From positions 75,690,501 through 75,754,500 of the forward strand of contig NC_133159.1 in the NCBI RefSeq assembly GCF_040802235.1: a DNA stretch of 64,000 nt, written 5' to 3'. Positions 11,645 through 23,454 of the stretch are shown piece by piece. Both the position numbers and the translations under genes were made by a program. Source of the stretch: Manis javanica. Its lineage: Eukaryota > Chordata > Mammalia > Pholidota > Manidae. The notes beneath the pieces are model-generated. The model did not search any database. It was not told the DNA's origin and worked only from the letters and a program-made list of their open reading frames with translations. Within the stretch, counting starts at the first letter, position 1. Every line of letters starts with the position of its first letter.

Positions 11645-11735
11645 ATTTCACCAACTCCAAGGTGGAGCCTAGGAATCTGATTTTATTTAAGCCCCAAAGG
11701 CAATTCTGAAGCATCAGATGTAGGGAGGATTTGAC
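11645..11735. repeat. MER5-like hAT-Charlie fragment
   Basis: The short segment 'aggtggagcctaggaatctg' followed by a T-rich stretch and 'caattctgaagcatcag' resembles MER5-type elements. Diverged. Confidence 0.4.
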
Positions 11736-11739
11736 TGAC

Positions 11740-12625
11740 TTTGTGTAATTCAGTCTCCTTCCTGACCCCAGGGCCTTAACACAACATCTGAGAACTAATA
11801 GACCCACTTCTGCAGCCAACCTCTGCCAGGATCAAAGCCCCAGTGGCAGCCAGTCGGCTCCTGTGCTGCCTGGTGTCCCTCAGGTGCCCATCCCCAGGAG
11901 CAGGTCTAGGCCGGGGTCCTACCATTCCCCCACACCCTTGCCAGCCCTTCCCCTGAGAAGAGCCCAGACCCTAGTCCCCATTCTGGTGGCTGGGCCACTA
12001 AACTCCGAGGACAGAGCTCCCAAATGACTGCTCACTCACCTGCCTCTTGAGCACCTCTTACCCTCAATTTTCCACCCTGATGCTGTGGTCAGATGGGGAC
12101 CCAAACGCACAGCTTGGGAAATATCCTCAGTGACTGTGTCCTGCCTCATGCAGGGCCTCCGCTGTCCTCTAGGGGAGGTACAACCAGACTGCCTTTCCCT
12201 CCCAAGCTCAGCCACTGTTCGGGTAGTACAGTGTGCTAGCCCCTGCGCTGCATGCCAGGTAGGTACATGGTAATGACTAGGCCATGTCCCTCTTGGCTTC
12301 AGCATAGGCTTACCATCTAAGGGGGAGCCCAAAAGCACGTGGCTGCACGGATCTATGTGTACAGGGTTCTCAGGACACAGGGGCAGAACACCTGGCCCAG
12401 GGTCCGGAGGGGTGGGAGTTGGGGAGGACAACCTGAGGAAACCCCCTTTAACACCAAGGCCAACATATGTATACACATATATTATATATTATAAAGCCCC
12501 TTGTATACTACCTATAGATTGTATAAAGGGAGTTAGCAGGGGCACCCCTAGAAATGTTTTGGAGGAGCTGTAGCCTCCTCATAATTTCTAGCATTCCCCT
12601 CACCCCACCTCAGCAATCTCAGCAA
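11740..12625. other. No gene recognised; AT-rich palindromic spot
   Basis: Unique-looking sequence. Around 12464-12495 there is an AT-rich, partly self-complementary tract of ATATGTATAC/TATATT units. The 146-codon minus-strand frame at 12036-12476 is Pro/Gly/Arg-rich and shows no domain. Confidence 0.45.
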
Positions 12626-12627
12626 AA

Positions 12628-12875
12628 TTAAAAACTAACATTATTTAATATTCACTATATACCCAGAACAGTTCTAAGCAACTTAACAACCGTTCTCTCA
12701 TTTAATCAAAAACCCCATGTGGTAGGCACTGTTATTATCCGAGGCTTATATGTAGGGAAACTGAGGTACACAGAGGTTGAGAATCTTCTCCAGGTTCACA
12801 AAGCTAAGGGGTGCCGCTGGGACATGAACTCAGACAGGCTGATCCAGGAGCCATGACTTCATCCTGCCTTCCTGA
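12628..12875 (-). repeat. MIR SINE, near full length
   Basis: The reverse-strand MIR landmarks are all present: 'ctctcatttaatcaaaaacc', 'tgttattatccgaggc', 'gggaaactgaggtacacaga' and 'gggacatgaactcagacagg'. Confidence 0.85.
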
Positions 12876-12879
12876 CAAA

Positions 12880-15100
12880 GAGAAACAGTTTGCCCAAGCT
12901 ATGCCAGCAGCTTAGAAACAGGGACTCTGGTGTCACTCTGTCCCCGGCTTAAACCGGATGGCCACCACTAAGCCCCTCTAGGGGCATTCTAGAGTGCCCT
13001 CGGGGATGAGTCCAAAGGAGGGAGGGGCTGGGGATCAGGACGCAGGACGCAGAGGAGAGATCTTCAGGCCCCAAAGCCGGAGAGGACGTGATGGTTTCTG
13101 GGAAGAACAAGTAGCTGGAGGGGTGGGCAGGGGTCAAGGGCTCGGCAGCTCAATCCTACCCCACTAGGAGAGTCTTTCTCAGAAGACCAGCAGATTCCTG
13201 ATGTCAGCCGTACTGAAGAACACACCCACATCCAGGGAAGCTTCCCAGCACGTACACCCAGGGAAAGTCTGGATGGATGAGCCTCAACTGACCCTCAGCC
13301 AACCTTCATCAGCTTTCTTACAAAAATAATCTTTTCTTATTCATAGTTTGCAGTTTTTCACACTTTAACAGGCAGCTTCTTCAACCTGACATAGCTGAAG
13401 TCTCAAGGCTAGAACCCTTTGGCTCAGCCCTGAACTGCCCTTCCCCTAGTCCTGCCACTTGGGAGGGTCCTTACAGGCAGCCTGCAAGGAAATTAATCCC
13501 TGGATGGAATTATATGACGAGAAGTTTCTGGGAATGTAGATTTGACGCTGACAACTGAGGAACTCAGGACACTAAGCATCAGAAGGCACAAAAATTCTGC
13601 AATCCCAGGCATTTGATCTTGCTTGTGATGTAAGTCTTACCTGGACAGTTTTGGACAAATGCTCTCCTGAACAACCAGGTTATACCTTCTTATTTAAAGG
13701 ACCATTAATCAGGACAACTTGGCACCTAATGTGTCAAATGAATGTAAAGAGGAAAGGCAATAATTTCCTCACTACAGGAAAGAGGAGATAGGAATCTGAA
13801 GAACACGATCTGGTACTGATTAGAAGTAAATTACCAGCTGATTAGATGGCTGTAAATACAAGGAGAGAAGCCTCAACAGGCAGCTGGATTTTGTAAGGAA
13901 GAGGGAAATTAGAGAGGGTATGGGAGGTGCTGAGCATCAACGGGGCTTGCAAGGAGAGTAGTGGTGGCTCTGTGCCACCAAGGTTTTTGAATCAGGAAGG
14001 GATTTCTGGGAAGTGTTCTGTAGATGGAGCCGGCACAGAAGGGTGGCCCTCCCACTCCCACGCCCCAAGCCCCAACCCCCATTGAGCCTGAAGGGGTTAA
14101 ACAATCAAACCCGTATTGGGCAGCGTCTGGGAGGGGTGTTTGTTATTGCAACACAGAGAGTATCAACGATTTCTATTCAGAGGTGAAAATGTTTGAAGTT
14201 GTAGGCAATCTGGAAGCTTCTTGCTTCCTACCAAAAAGCCACTCTCATAAAAACCATTTTCACCCCTGCAGTGTACAGGGACAGAGACCATGTAGATTTC
14301 TTGTATAGTACAAGAAATGGCAGTGGGAGATGCCGTTCCCCCAAACAGGAGCTGGGTCAGTTTCTGGGGAGAGCAAGCACTGAAAGAAGAAGAACTTTAG
14401 CAGGAGGAAGGACAGACTGGTGTAACTAGAAAACTTAGGACACCCTCTGCGTATCAAAAGAGATCGCCTCTTCCTCTGGCAAATAGAGGGAGAGAGTTTG
14501 GCTGATCTAAGAGGAAGGGATGGATTGGGGCAGAAATGGGGGAGAAGGAAGATGACTGACTTTTGCTTTGGTGTTGGGTGTGAATTTAGCAAAGAGCGGA
14601 CAGTGGATGCCTCAGTCCCATGGGTATTATTATTTTCAGAGCCCTGAGCCCTGCTCTACGAGCATCTGTAATCCCCAAGCAAGGCAGCCATGTGCCCTTA
14701 TGGTCTAAGGAGAGAAGAGAGAGGATATTACAGCTGCTAGTTTAGCTCAGCTACACTCCAGCCTTCCTGTCTTTGGGTTCCAGCCCTCAGGCCGGGGTAT
14801 GCCTCTCACCAGGAGGGAGCCACTGGGGGGACAATGGACCCAATGACCATATCAGCTCATTTGCACTTAGAAGGAACCATTCCAGTATAACATGGCAGAG
14901 GACATATGAAAGGATGTGTAAACAATATGGAATAAAGATAATGAAAAGGAGTTGGGGACGAGGTCTTCATTGAGCTTAAGTAAAGTCTTTTCTTTAGCAA
15001 GTCTTTCTTAGCTTCTGACTAAGGGTGTCACTAGTTCTTTAATATGGAGGCATTTTAGGTTATAACACACAAAACTGCTACTTAAAGCTTATTTTGTGGC
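12880..15100. other. No gene or clear repeat recognised
   Basis: 2.2 kb with no recognised repeat. It includes a doubled 'aggacgc' at about 13037-13050 and a C/A-rich stretch at about 14040-14080. Short frames only. The lack of recognisable repeats makes it a reasonable place to look for conserved non-coding elements, but conservation cannot be judged from one sequence. Confidence 0.45.
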
Positions 15101-15106
15101 TACCAC

Positions 15107-15434
15107 TGAAAGAAAAAAAGAGAGGATCAATGAAAGATAAAAGAGGGGATGTGAACTCAACAGTCCAAGCAGGTTTATTGCTAAACCTGAGAGGGACCCC
15201 TCCGTCCTGGCCAGCAGAACAAAGGAAAGGGGTCTCTAATGGATCAAAAGGCTTTTTATGGCCAGGGTTTTTGGTGGGCTCTTTGAGAGGACAGGCCAGG
15301 GAAAAGGTGGGCTTGTGGCTTGCTGATGTGTCCTCTGGAGATTGCTTGTAGCCTCGGTAAGATGACACCTAGGTCTCTCTGAGATGGTGGGTGGGGCTTA
15401 TTTGGAAGGTGGTACTCAGGTCTGGATTCTATCA
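15107..15434 (-). mobile_element. Solo LTR of an endogenous retrovirus, with TATA-like and poly(A) signals
   Basis: A 328-bp element with TG and CA ends and a perfect 5-bp target duplication ACCAC (15102-15106 and 15435-15439). Read on the minus strand it has LTR order: a TATA-like 'ccataaaaagcc' (15250-15263), then AATAAA (15174-15179), then a T/C-rich 3' end. No flanking gag, pol or env remains. The layout is gammaretrovirus-like (class I), but the family is not named. Confidence 0.85.
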
Positions 15435-15659
15435 ACCACTTTTAAATGTTAACTGATACAATTAACTGTTTAGTTAACTGGATACAGTTCTCATTTCATA
15501 TGTGGAGTTAGGCACTCTCAACAAATCTTTTGATTGGCTCTATAAAATTCAAAGGTAAAGAATCCCTCAAAGCATCTGGGAGTACACAAAACTGTCATTG
15601 GTAGTCAAGATTCCCATGTTCTGAGGGTAAATTCCAGGTAAGTGGGGGTGGGTGGGGGG

Positions 15660-16097
15660 TAGGGTGGGAAGAATGTTCCCAGCTTGGGGCAAATAACCAT
15701 GTATGACTGAAATCAGTCAAGGGAAAGCACAGATTGGGAGAAACCCTTTTATTGGTCACAGTGGGGCCTGGCCCCCTCTGTCCCCTCCGCTGCTGCTCTT
15801 GCTCTGCCCCCAGGGTGCGCTCTCTCTTTTCATCCCAGTCTCTAGCCTGCCACCCCCACCCCCACCCCCACCCCCACCCCCAGCCATTGCAATCTCAGTG
15901 CCTGCTCACCTCTCCACCCTCCCCTTCTGGGAGGAACTCTGGAGGGTCCCCAGCGACTGACAGGCACCAGACCAATTATCCAGTGGAGGGGAGGAGAGAA
16001 CAGCCTCTCTCCATCCTTTGCTCTAGGGGCTGTGGGATGCGGTGGTATATGTAAATATGCTAAGGCCAGGCAGGAGATTCTGGAAATTTACCCCACA
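15660..16097 (-). mobile_element. LTR of a local repeat family ('family A'), divergent copy
   Basis: The left part ('tgttcccagcttggggcaaa', 'atgactgaaatcagtcaagg') and right part ('aatatgctaaggccaggcag', 'ttctggaaatttaccccaca') match the LTRs at 17.3 and 50.5 kb. The middle is different and includes a C-rich microsatellite. AATAAA is seen on the minus strand (15748-15753). The target duplication is unclear. Confidence 0.65.
15850..15883. repeat. (CCCCCA)n short tandem repeat
   Basis: About five perfect hexanucleotide units within the LTR copy. Confidence 0.9.
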
Positions 16098-16985
16098 TCC
16101 CTCCTATCAAAAGAATCCTTAATAATGCTTGTGGTTATGTGGATCACAAAACCAGTATAAATCAGATTACTAGAGGGGCACACATTACTTAGACTGGCCA
16201 AAGAAAAATTCAAAGATTTGGTTTAACTAGTTTGGAGCCAACTTTTGGATGAGGACAGAAGTGGAACTGGGTTCATTTCAACTGGTGTTAACTGAAATGA
16301 AGGTTAACATGCCAAATGTCTGGATTGCTGACTAAAAATATGACAACAGATTGGAGAACTAAAGGGTGTGACTAAGGGGAAGTGGTGACACTGAAGAAAA
16401 GGGTGTAACAACAGGAGATCTAATGTTGAGAGCTGATTCTCTAATGTATAAAAAATGAGAAGAGAAAAGAAGGGGATACTGAGAAAATTTAAAAGGCTTT
16501 CAGCAAAAGCATCCTTTCTGGCAGCACCACCGCTCCTTTCTCTGCCCTCAGAACAATTCCTGGTGGTGCCTAGAAGAGATATATTTCAATAATCTCTCAA
16601 GTTCATTCACTCTTCCTTTGCTAAAGTAGAGGTGAGGATTGATTTATTATAGTTAACATTTGGTTCTCTGACCCAAGAAGTAAACCCACTTCTCTTAAGA
16701 CATCCTGCTTTGTTTTCCTAAAGATAGCATTTAAATCCCAAGAAGCTGCAGTGTGCCCTAAAGGAGCCAGTTTAAAACACTGAGTCTGCTTAGATTCTGG
16801 GATTCTAAGATGAAACCGTTTATTAGTGAATCTTACATCATCAACAGCTGCCTAATTTTTCCACATAGTTTCTCTGTAATTAGAAAGAGATTGTGTTGGC
16901 TGGAAGTAAAAATACATCCCTGGCAAGAAACCTTTATCCAGGTAAGACTTTAGAGTTGCTTTGGCTAAACCATGCTCTTAAAAAA
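16098..16985. other. No gene or repeat recognised
   Basis: AT-rich unique-looking sequence between two LTR copies. No exon-like feature seen. Confidence 0.45.
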
Positions 16986-16987
16986 TT

Positions 16988-18088
16988 CTGCTGCAAGGAA
17001 AAAAATATATAGTCCTTCCCTAAAAGTAATCCATTTAAATGCAATTCCCATCAAAATTTCAGCAAGTTTCTTTGTAGGGCTAGACAAGCTTATTCCAATA
17101 TTTATATGGAAAGGAAGAAGCCCTAACATAGCTGGAACAACTTTGACAAATAAGAAATAAAGGAGAAATCACTCTTCCTGATGTGAAGGTCTAATATATA
17201 ACTTCGGCATCAACACAGTGTGATACTAGTAGAAGGGAACAGGCACAAAGGTCAGTGAAACAGAGTACAGAACCCAGGTATGAAGCCACACAAATATGTC
17301 CAATTAATTTTGACTGTAAGTCGGGGAAAGGAAATCCTGGTACAATACCTCTAAAAACCAAAATCAGTCAAAGGGAGAAATAAAGTTTAAAATCCATTTA
17401 TCGCTTACAAACTGCAGTCTGGGCCATTTCTCTCTCCTGCTCCAGCAGAAGCAAAACCGGCCCTCACCCTCACCTCTGGGTAGAGATAAGCCCTCCTTGA
17501 CCAGGTAATTACCCATTGATCTGGAGATGAACTTCTCTCCACCCCTGAGGAATCATGCAAATGCACTAAAGCCACACTTCTTTCCATTTCTGAACACCTA
17601 TTGACATGTAGATGTACTAAAGCCAGGCAAAATATTCTGGAAATATTACAATTTTACCCACATTGACAAAAGAGTAAAAGCAATTCAATGGAGGTGGAAT
17701 AGGCGTGTCAACAAATGGTGCTGAAGCGACCAGACCTAAACCTCACACTTACTACAAAAATCAACCCAAAATGGAACATGGACTGCATATGAAAAACATA
17801 AAACTACAATGCTTCTAGAAAAGAATATAAGAGAAGATCTTTGGGACCTGGGACTAGGCAGAGTTCTTGGACTTGACATCAAAAGCATGATCCATAATAG
17901 GAAAAATTTATAAATTGGACCTTCATTAAAATTGAAAACTTTTGCTCTGTGGAAAATGCCATAAAAAGGGTGAAATGACAATTTACAAAGCAAAAGGAAA
18001 TATTTACAAGTCACATATTCAACAAAGGCCTTGTGTCTAGAATATATGAAAAACTCTCAAAACTCAACATTAAAAAATAAAATGGACC
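16988..18088 (+). repeat. L1 ORF2 fragment, interrupted by a solo LTR
   Basis: The sequence reads as the 3' half of L1 ORF2 (reverse transcriptase C-terminal side), for example 'atgcaattcccatcaaaatt' near 17039, 'caattaattttgac' at 17301-17314 and 'gaagatctttgggacctggg' near 17834. The frame is broken by many stops and shifts, so it is a dead copy with both L1 ends missing. A 348-bp LTR (17315-17662) splits it. The L1 reading continues across the insertion once the LTR and one copy of TTGAC are removed. Confidence 0.85.
17315..17662 (-). mobile_element. Solo LTR ('family A') nested in an L1, perfect target duplication
   Basis: A 348-bp element with TG and CA ends, flanked by TTGAC at 17310-17314 and 17663-17667. 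It interrupts an L1 ORF2 at a point where the L1 has a single TTGAC. It shares 'aaaatcagtcaaagggagaa' and 'ggaaatattacaattttacc' type blocks with the copies at 15.7 and 50.5 kb. On the minus strand it reads TGTGGGTAAAATT and so on, with a mutated poly(A) signal (GATAAA). No coding part is present. Confidence 0.9.
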
Positions 18089-18189
18089 CAGGGTATCCTT
18101 CAGTACCTGTTTTACAGCCTATGTTTTGGGGGCACCAGATTTAAGATCCTAGGGTGGGTAGGGAGAAGAGACAGGGGAAGGTTTGGGAA

Positions 18190-18292
18190 AATACAGATTC
18201 CTGTGCCTCACTCCAGAAATTCTGATTCCACAGATTTGGGTGGGGCCTGAGGCACTGCTTTTAAAGCAAGCTCCTCAGGAGATTTTTTTTTT
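18190..18292. repeat. MER5A-like hAT-Charlie element
   Basis: Contains 'ccagaaattctgattccaca' then 'gggtggggcctgaggcactg' then 'aaagcaagctcctcagg', the MER5A core order. Confidence 0.75.
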
Positions 18293-19530
18293 TCCTTACT
18301 ATAGTTTGAGGACTTCCACTACTGCTCAATCTAGCAAACTACAAAGGAAGAGCCTCATTAGAAAAACTGGGACTGGGCCACTTGTGCCCTGAAGGGGCAA
18401 AAACCAGAACAGAGAATATTTAATAAACACTCTTAATAAACCAGAAGTGCTATGAACCATTTCTAAGAGGCAGCCACTTTCTAGATTTATCAGGATGTGA
18501 ATGGAAGTGCTGCCCGCCCCCCCAGCCCCCAACATGCATACACACATGTTTAAGTCACAGGCAGAGGAGAACTTGCTGCCTACAAAGAGATTCCAAAATA
18601 GTTCTCACAGCCCTGCTGCCCCGGAGGCCTGTGCCCCCTGGGACATGTTCACAAGGGGCTGTGAGAGCCCAGGAGAGGTCCTTTTCTCTGAGAGCAAGGC
18701 ACACACTTTGGACATTTGGGGGAACTTATTCCTCAATGACCCAGTGTCTTTGGAGCCCCTCCATGAGCTGGTTCCTGGGGAACCCAGACAGCAACCCCAG
18801 CTGCTGCCGCCAAGGGAGAAGGCCTGCCTCAGGGATCTCTGATATCACTGTCTACTACCACCTTTCCTGCTCACTCATACATGATTACTGAGATTAAGAA
18901 GCAGCTCCTCCTCACCGAGTCACCAAATAGTCTATCTCTCTGCCTTCACCATTGTTTCCAACCCCTCACGAGTAGCAGGAGAGCCCCAGGACAAGATGGC
19001 ATGACTAAGGGCAGACACAGGTTGAAGCCAGCCTCCCCTGAGCAGCTGGTGAATAAGAAGGCTGTGTCCACCCCTCTGAGCAATATGGACAGGGCCAGCC
19101 TGACAGAGAGAATGAGAAAACTGCCCAGGGGAAGATGAGGTAGGTAACCATCAGCCCATCAAAAAGTGAAGTGGCCTTCATTAAGATCAAGACCAGACTC
19201 AAGAGATGCTGCCAGGATGTAATAATGCCCCTTAGTGTCTAAGGCCAGGAAAGACCCACCCTCCAGATGCAGGCATCTGGGTATCTGAGATGGCCTTTCC
19301 TGCCCAAGGGAGCTGCTGAGTAGCTTTCTAGCTACCCTGCACAATCCAGGTCCCTGGGTGCTCCATCCTCTCTGCTGCTTTGTGTCTACTGTATCTCCTC
19401 TTCATCAAAACTGATGGGGGCTAATTAGTGTTGAAGCAGACTCCAGTTCACTTCCACTCCCCTCATTATTTATTTCCCTTTTGGGCTGAAGCCAAGTAAC
19501 AAGCATTAATATTGCCCCGGCAGAGCAGGC
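18293..19530. other. No gene or repeat recognised
   Basis: Unique-looking. The frames at 18501-18842 and 18631-18891 overlap in different phases, with no domain or splice context supporting either. Confidence 0.45.
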
Positions 19531-19535
19531 ACAGA

Positions 19536-19765
19536 CACATGGAAACGTGCTCACATGAGCCACACTCCCAGGCATGCACACACATGCACACATATGCACT
19601 TGCACCCAGACATGTGCACACAGGTACTCATCCATACACACTCTCACACCTGCACAGGTATGCATCCACATGCATGTACACACACATTCACTCACCATGC
19701 ACACATGCCACTATATGCATACACATACCCATAGGTGCACACATTCACATGGGCACACGCATCTG
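19536..19765. repeat. Degenerate CA/CACATG-rich simple-sequence tract
   Basis: About 230 bp of interrupted CA-rich sequence with repeated ACACATGCAC-like units. Frames through it on both strands give His/Thr/Cys-rich peptides, which are artefacts of the repeat. Confidence 0.85.
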
Positions 19766-20910
19766 CTCCAGCTGCGGTTCGGCTGTGCAAAGTCTCTGCA
19801 GCCAGCTGTCTAGGAGCATCTGGGATAAGTCTTTCTGCTTCAGACCTGGGTCAGGGAGAGAAATATAAACAACTACCAGCCCCATTGCATGACCCACCGC
19901 AAGCAGGGAAAAGATGTTTGGAATCTCTGGCGCTCAGTCCCCTGGGGCCAGGACCAGCTAAGGCTGCCGTTGGCCTTTTGTAGGCAGCTGCTCCTCCTCC
20001 CACCAGGCCCGCTGGGCACCCGCACCCACACGCTGTAATTTGTTACTACATCTTAGGCCTTGTTTCCAGCCCTTGTCAATCGAGTGGGGACCTTCCAAGC
20101 TTCCGTCTCACTGAAGATCAACTGTTCTAAACCCAAGCTCCCAGGAAGCATTCCAGAGGCTTGCCTGACTTGGATTTTAAACAGCAGCGCTGCCCTCCCT
20201 GGGTGTGAAGCAGCCTGGACTCCAGATGAAGTGGGGAAGCCCTCTAGTGGCCGTGGCTGATGTGACAACAGGCTTTGAGGACTCAGGGACTCCGCTGGGG
20301 GCCAGTCCTCCCATTTGGACGACACAAGAAGGAAACCACGATAATAACATCTTTAGAGCCTAACTCCTCCCTCTCCATCACTCGAATCCTTCTGATAACC
20401 AGATCGTATAGATTTTCCTTTCCCAGCAGGGCTACCCGCTGCCCCTCCCTCGCTCCATCTGGCTTCATCACCCCTGGTTAGTCGAGCTGCGGTCATCTTT
20501 TTTTCTGCCTCCAGATTCCCTGCCTCCAACTTCTGTATCTAATCCATTATGCACCCTGCTGCCATATTGACCTTCTAGACACTCCTTTTCGGCCTTCTGT
20601 GTTCTCTATTTAAGATGTTCCCCATTGTCTACAGGGCTGGTCCTCAAAAGGGCGACCTCTTCCTGGAGAGGCATCTCAGCGAGTCTCAGGACAGGGTGAG
20701 CAGTGTTTCCACATGCAGGCCAGAGATCTGATGGGCTTCCCACAAAGTGTGCTCATACTGAACCAGTCTGGCTGAGGTAGCCTATCCCTCAAATGTAGAG
20801 GGGTGGGGAAAAGATAAAGAACCACCAGTCCTCTGGGCGAGAGTCCAAGTATCTCAGCCCTCCACAGCCTGGCTTCAAATTTTCTTCCTAGCTGCAGTAC
20901 TACAGGGGAA
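19766..20910. other. No gene recognised; L2 scrap and CTCF-like site
   Basis: Mostly unique. A short L2-like scrap ('aatccattatgcaccctgct') lies at about 20540-20575. A CTCF-like motif is listed separately. Confidence 0.45.
20238..20254 (-). promoter_or_regulatory. CTCF-like binding motif
   Basis: On the minus strand the sequence reads cggccactagagggctt, matching the CTCF core consensus CCASYAGRKGGC at all twelve core positions. It is not inside a repeat I recognise. Occupancy cannot be told from sequence. Confidence 0.5.
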
Positions 20911-20914
20911 TGTC

Positions 20915-21085
20915 AAGGGTAAGGGCTAGAATCAGACTGTCCAGCTTAGAACCCCAGCTCTACAACTTATTGGTATGTAACTATATGGAATGGTCTCAAT
21001 TCTTACTTTCTTTACAAAGCTGTTAGCCCATATATTCGATTTAGCCCAGTGCTTGCCACGTAGTCAGTGCTCAATCAATGGCAGC
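20915..21085 (+). repeat. MIR SINE
   Basis: The plus-strand order 'agaatcagactgtccagctt', 'ccccagctctacaacttatt' and 'ccagtgcttgccacgtagtc' fits MIR, with a diverged middle. Confidence 0.65.
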
Positions 21086-21174
21086 CTTAATTACTCCTCA
21101 GTTAACAAGCCAACAGGTTTGCTCATGGCTCTGGCATATGACTTGCACTTTGTGTCTCTGCACATTGGCTCTTG

Positions 21175-21625
21175 ATGCATTTATTTGTCTGGAATGCCCT
21201 TCTCTTCCTCTCTAAAATCAAGACCTTACCTGGCCTCTGGGCCCAGCTCAAATCTCACCTGCTTAGGGACTGAGATAATAATACTGTACCATCCTCCTCA
21301 CACATTATCTATTGGGAGAAGTATTGGGAGAAGACATGTAAATACTTGTGACAGTGTACCATATAGACTTATATATAACAGATAAATGTGTGATCTTTTC
21401 ATTATTCATGCAGTCATTTTGAAAAATTAAGTAAAGCTTCATAATGTGTATTCTTGTGTTATTGGAATAGTACTTTAAATTTTCTGGAGATCTTATTTCT
21501 CTCCATAGCTAGATTATAAGTGTCATGAGGACAGGACCTCTGTTTTATATTTATATTCTCCATAGAACATATTTAATACAATACCTTCACTATGTTAGCT
21601 ACTTAGTAAACACTGCCTTCACTCA
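21175..21625 (+). repeat. L2 LINE, 3' part with internal divergence
   Basis: 'tctggaatgcccttctcttc' and 'gggcccagctcaaatctcac' on the left and 'gctagattataagtgtcatg' then 'acttagtaaacactgcc' on the right are L2 landmarks. The central AT-rich part is diverged or inserted. It contains a tandem pair of tattgggagaag at about 21309-21332. Confidence 0.7.
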
Positions 21626-21979
21626 GTTAAGTGACTGCATCTTTTACAATAGTATGGATGTTCTTGTCCCTTGAAGCAATTTTCCCATCCTCATCTTACA
21701 GCCTTTAATTATCTAACTTCTGCAATATCCTTGAAAGAAAAGAAAAGCTTTAGCCTATCTCATAAGGACCTCCTTGTTGACCAAAAACTCTTGCAAGCAA
21801 GTTTTGTTCTTTATACTGAAGTTCATCACAGAAACACAATCTTCAAATGGAAAGTCATCTGGGTCAAAAGGGCAGGGGGTAAACTTGTTAAAGTATGCCT
21901 ATGGTGTGTTTATTCACAAAGATTTGGAATTTAGTCTATAAATTAAATTCTGGAGTCTAAAACCAAAAACATAATTGAT

Positions 21980-22485
21980 ATTCCATGATTAGATGCCACT
22001 GGATACCTATTAGAATGGCTAAAATAAAAAATAAAATTGACAGTACCAAGGGCTGGCAGGCAACTGTAACTCTCGTACTGTCCTGGCAGACATGCAAATG
22101 GTACAGCCACTTCAGAAGGCAATTTTTCAGTTTCTTATAAAGTCAAAACAATATTAACCATATGAACCAGCAAACCCATGCCTAGACTTTTACCCTAGAA
22201 AAATGCACACCTATGCTCACACAGAAAGTGTACACTAATGTTTATAGTCTGTAAAGACAAAGAATAGATCAGTGGTTGCCAGGGATTATTGGTGGGGAGG
22301 ATTAGACTACAAATGCACAGCAAAAGGTAATTTGGAGAGAGGGGTAATAGAAATATTCTATATACTGATTGTGGTAGTAGTTACACAAACCTATGCATGT
22401 GTTAAAATTCATGTGTTAGAATTCATATATCATAAAAATTAAGTTACTGTACATTAAATAATAGTTTTTAAAATTATCCTCAGAA
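21980..22485 (+). repeat. Old L1 3' end (L1M type)
   Basis: Reads as the end of ORF2 plus 3' UTR: 'ggatacctattagaatggct' on the left, 'agatcagtggttgccaggga' near 22266, and 'cctatgcatgtgttaaaatt' near the right end. Degenerate, no frame. Confidence 0.85.
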
Positions 22486-22634
22486 ACAAACCTGTAGTTT
22501 AATCTCAGTAAGTATAGGACAAAATAAATGATGTCATAATTAATTTAATGAAAAGGTTTTCTCACCTATTATGGACAAGATACTTACTGGCCTAGGCAAA
22601 AAGGCAGCCAGAACCTAGGGATAAAGCAGTTTTG

Positions 22635-22730
22635 AGAGCACTAGCTTTGAATCTGCTAGGGCTAAGACTGTGGGTTCTTAGAAAGGATGCTTAATGTCTT
22701 TGAGCTTTAGTTTTGAGGATAATAAAACAC
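22635..22730 (+). repeat. MIR fragment
   Basis: 'gagcactagctttgaatctg' followed by 'gagctttagttttgaggata' fits the left part of MIR. Diverged. Confidence 0.5.
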
Positions 22731-22849
22731 AGAATAGGGACATAGGAAGGGGTTGAAAAATTATAACCATTATTATTATTAATATAGGATTGCTAATACT
22801 AGAGCAGGTGATGCCAGTAATAATGATGGCCGTACCTTCAATACATACC

Positions 22850-23440
22850 CAGAATCTAGCCAGTCTCAGCATGTCCACTGTCACCTCCCTGGTCCAAGTC
22901 ACTATGACCTCCTGCAATAGCTGAGTAACCAGCATCCCTGCTTCCATCCTACAGTCTATCCTCAACCCAGCAACCAGAATAATCTCTTTAAAATGTAAAC
23001 TAGGTGATGTCACTCCTCTGCTTAGAACCCTGTTGTGATTCCCCATTTCACTCACATTAAAAGCCAGTCCCCCTGGTGCCCTGAAAGACTCTGCATGCAC
23101 CCGCTCTCTCTGCTGCTCTTGTGGTTTCTTCTATTGCATTCCCCTTACTCTACTTCGGCCACATTGACCTGTCTCTTTGACTTGAACACACTGGGGTTTT
23201 ATTTATGGCCTTTGCTGTGGCTCCTCCCTCTACTCAGAATATTTTCCATACATGTGCCCTGCTCACTCTCTTCTCTCCTTCAGGATTTTGCTCCAATGTT
23301 ACCTTCTTCAAAAAAAAAAAAAAAGCCTATCTTGACCTCTGTATTTAAAATTTCAGCCTCCTCCATTCTCCCAGCATTAACAATCCCCTTTTGTCTTACC
23401 CAAATTTTCCTTTTCCATTCCTCTAACCACCTTCTATATA
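22850..23440 (+). repeat. L2 LINE, long copy
   Basis: About 590 bp follow L2 order: 'actgtcacctccctggtcca', 'catcctacagtctatcctca', 'gatgtcactcctctgcttag', 'ttatggcctttgctgtggct' and 'ttttgctccaatgttacctt'. A pure A run at about 23311-23325 sits inside it. The 146-codon frame at 23035-23475 is L2-derived and not a gene. Confidence 0.85.
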
Positions 23441-23454
23441 ACAAAACCAAACAT

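Noticed and set aside
12036-12476. 146-codon minus-strand frame
   Set aside because: Pro/Arg/Gly-rich without domain. The opposite strand is partly open too. Not supportable as a gene.
12456-12495. AT-rich palindrome as a possible origin or cruciform
   Set aside because: Short, imperfect TA-rich tracts are common. Nothing around it supports a function.
15660-16097. Clean target duplication for the divergent family A copy
   Set aside because: TCCCA before 15615 and TCCCT after 16097 are similar, but the left LTR end is unclear and G-rich sequence intervenes, so I left the boundary approximate.
16972-17160. 62-codon frame resembling reverse transcriptase C-terminal side
   Set aside because: Part of a dead L1 ORF2 fragment, broken downstream and interrupted by an LTR.
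19512-19868. His/Thr/Cys-rich frames on both strands
   Set aside because: Translation of a CA-rich simple-sequence tract.
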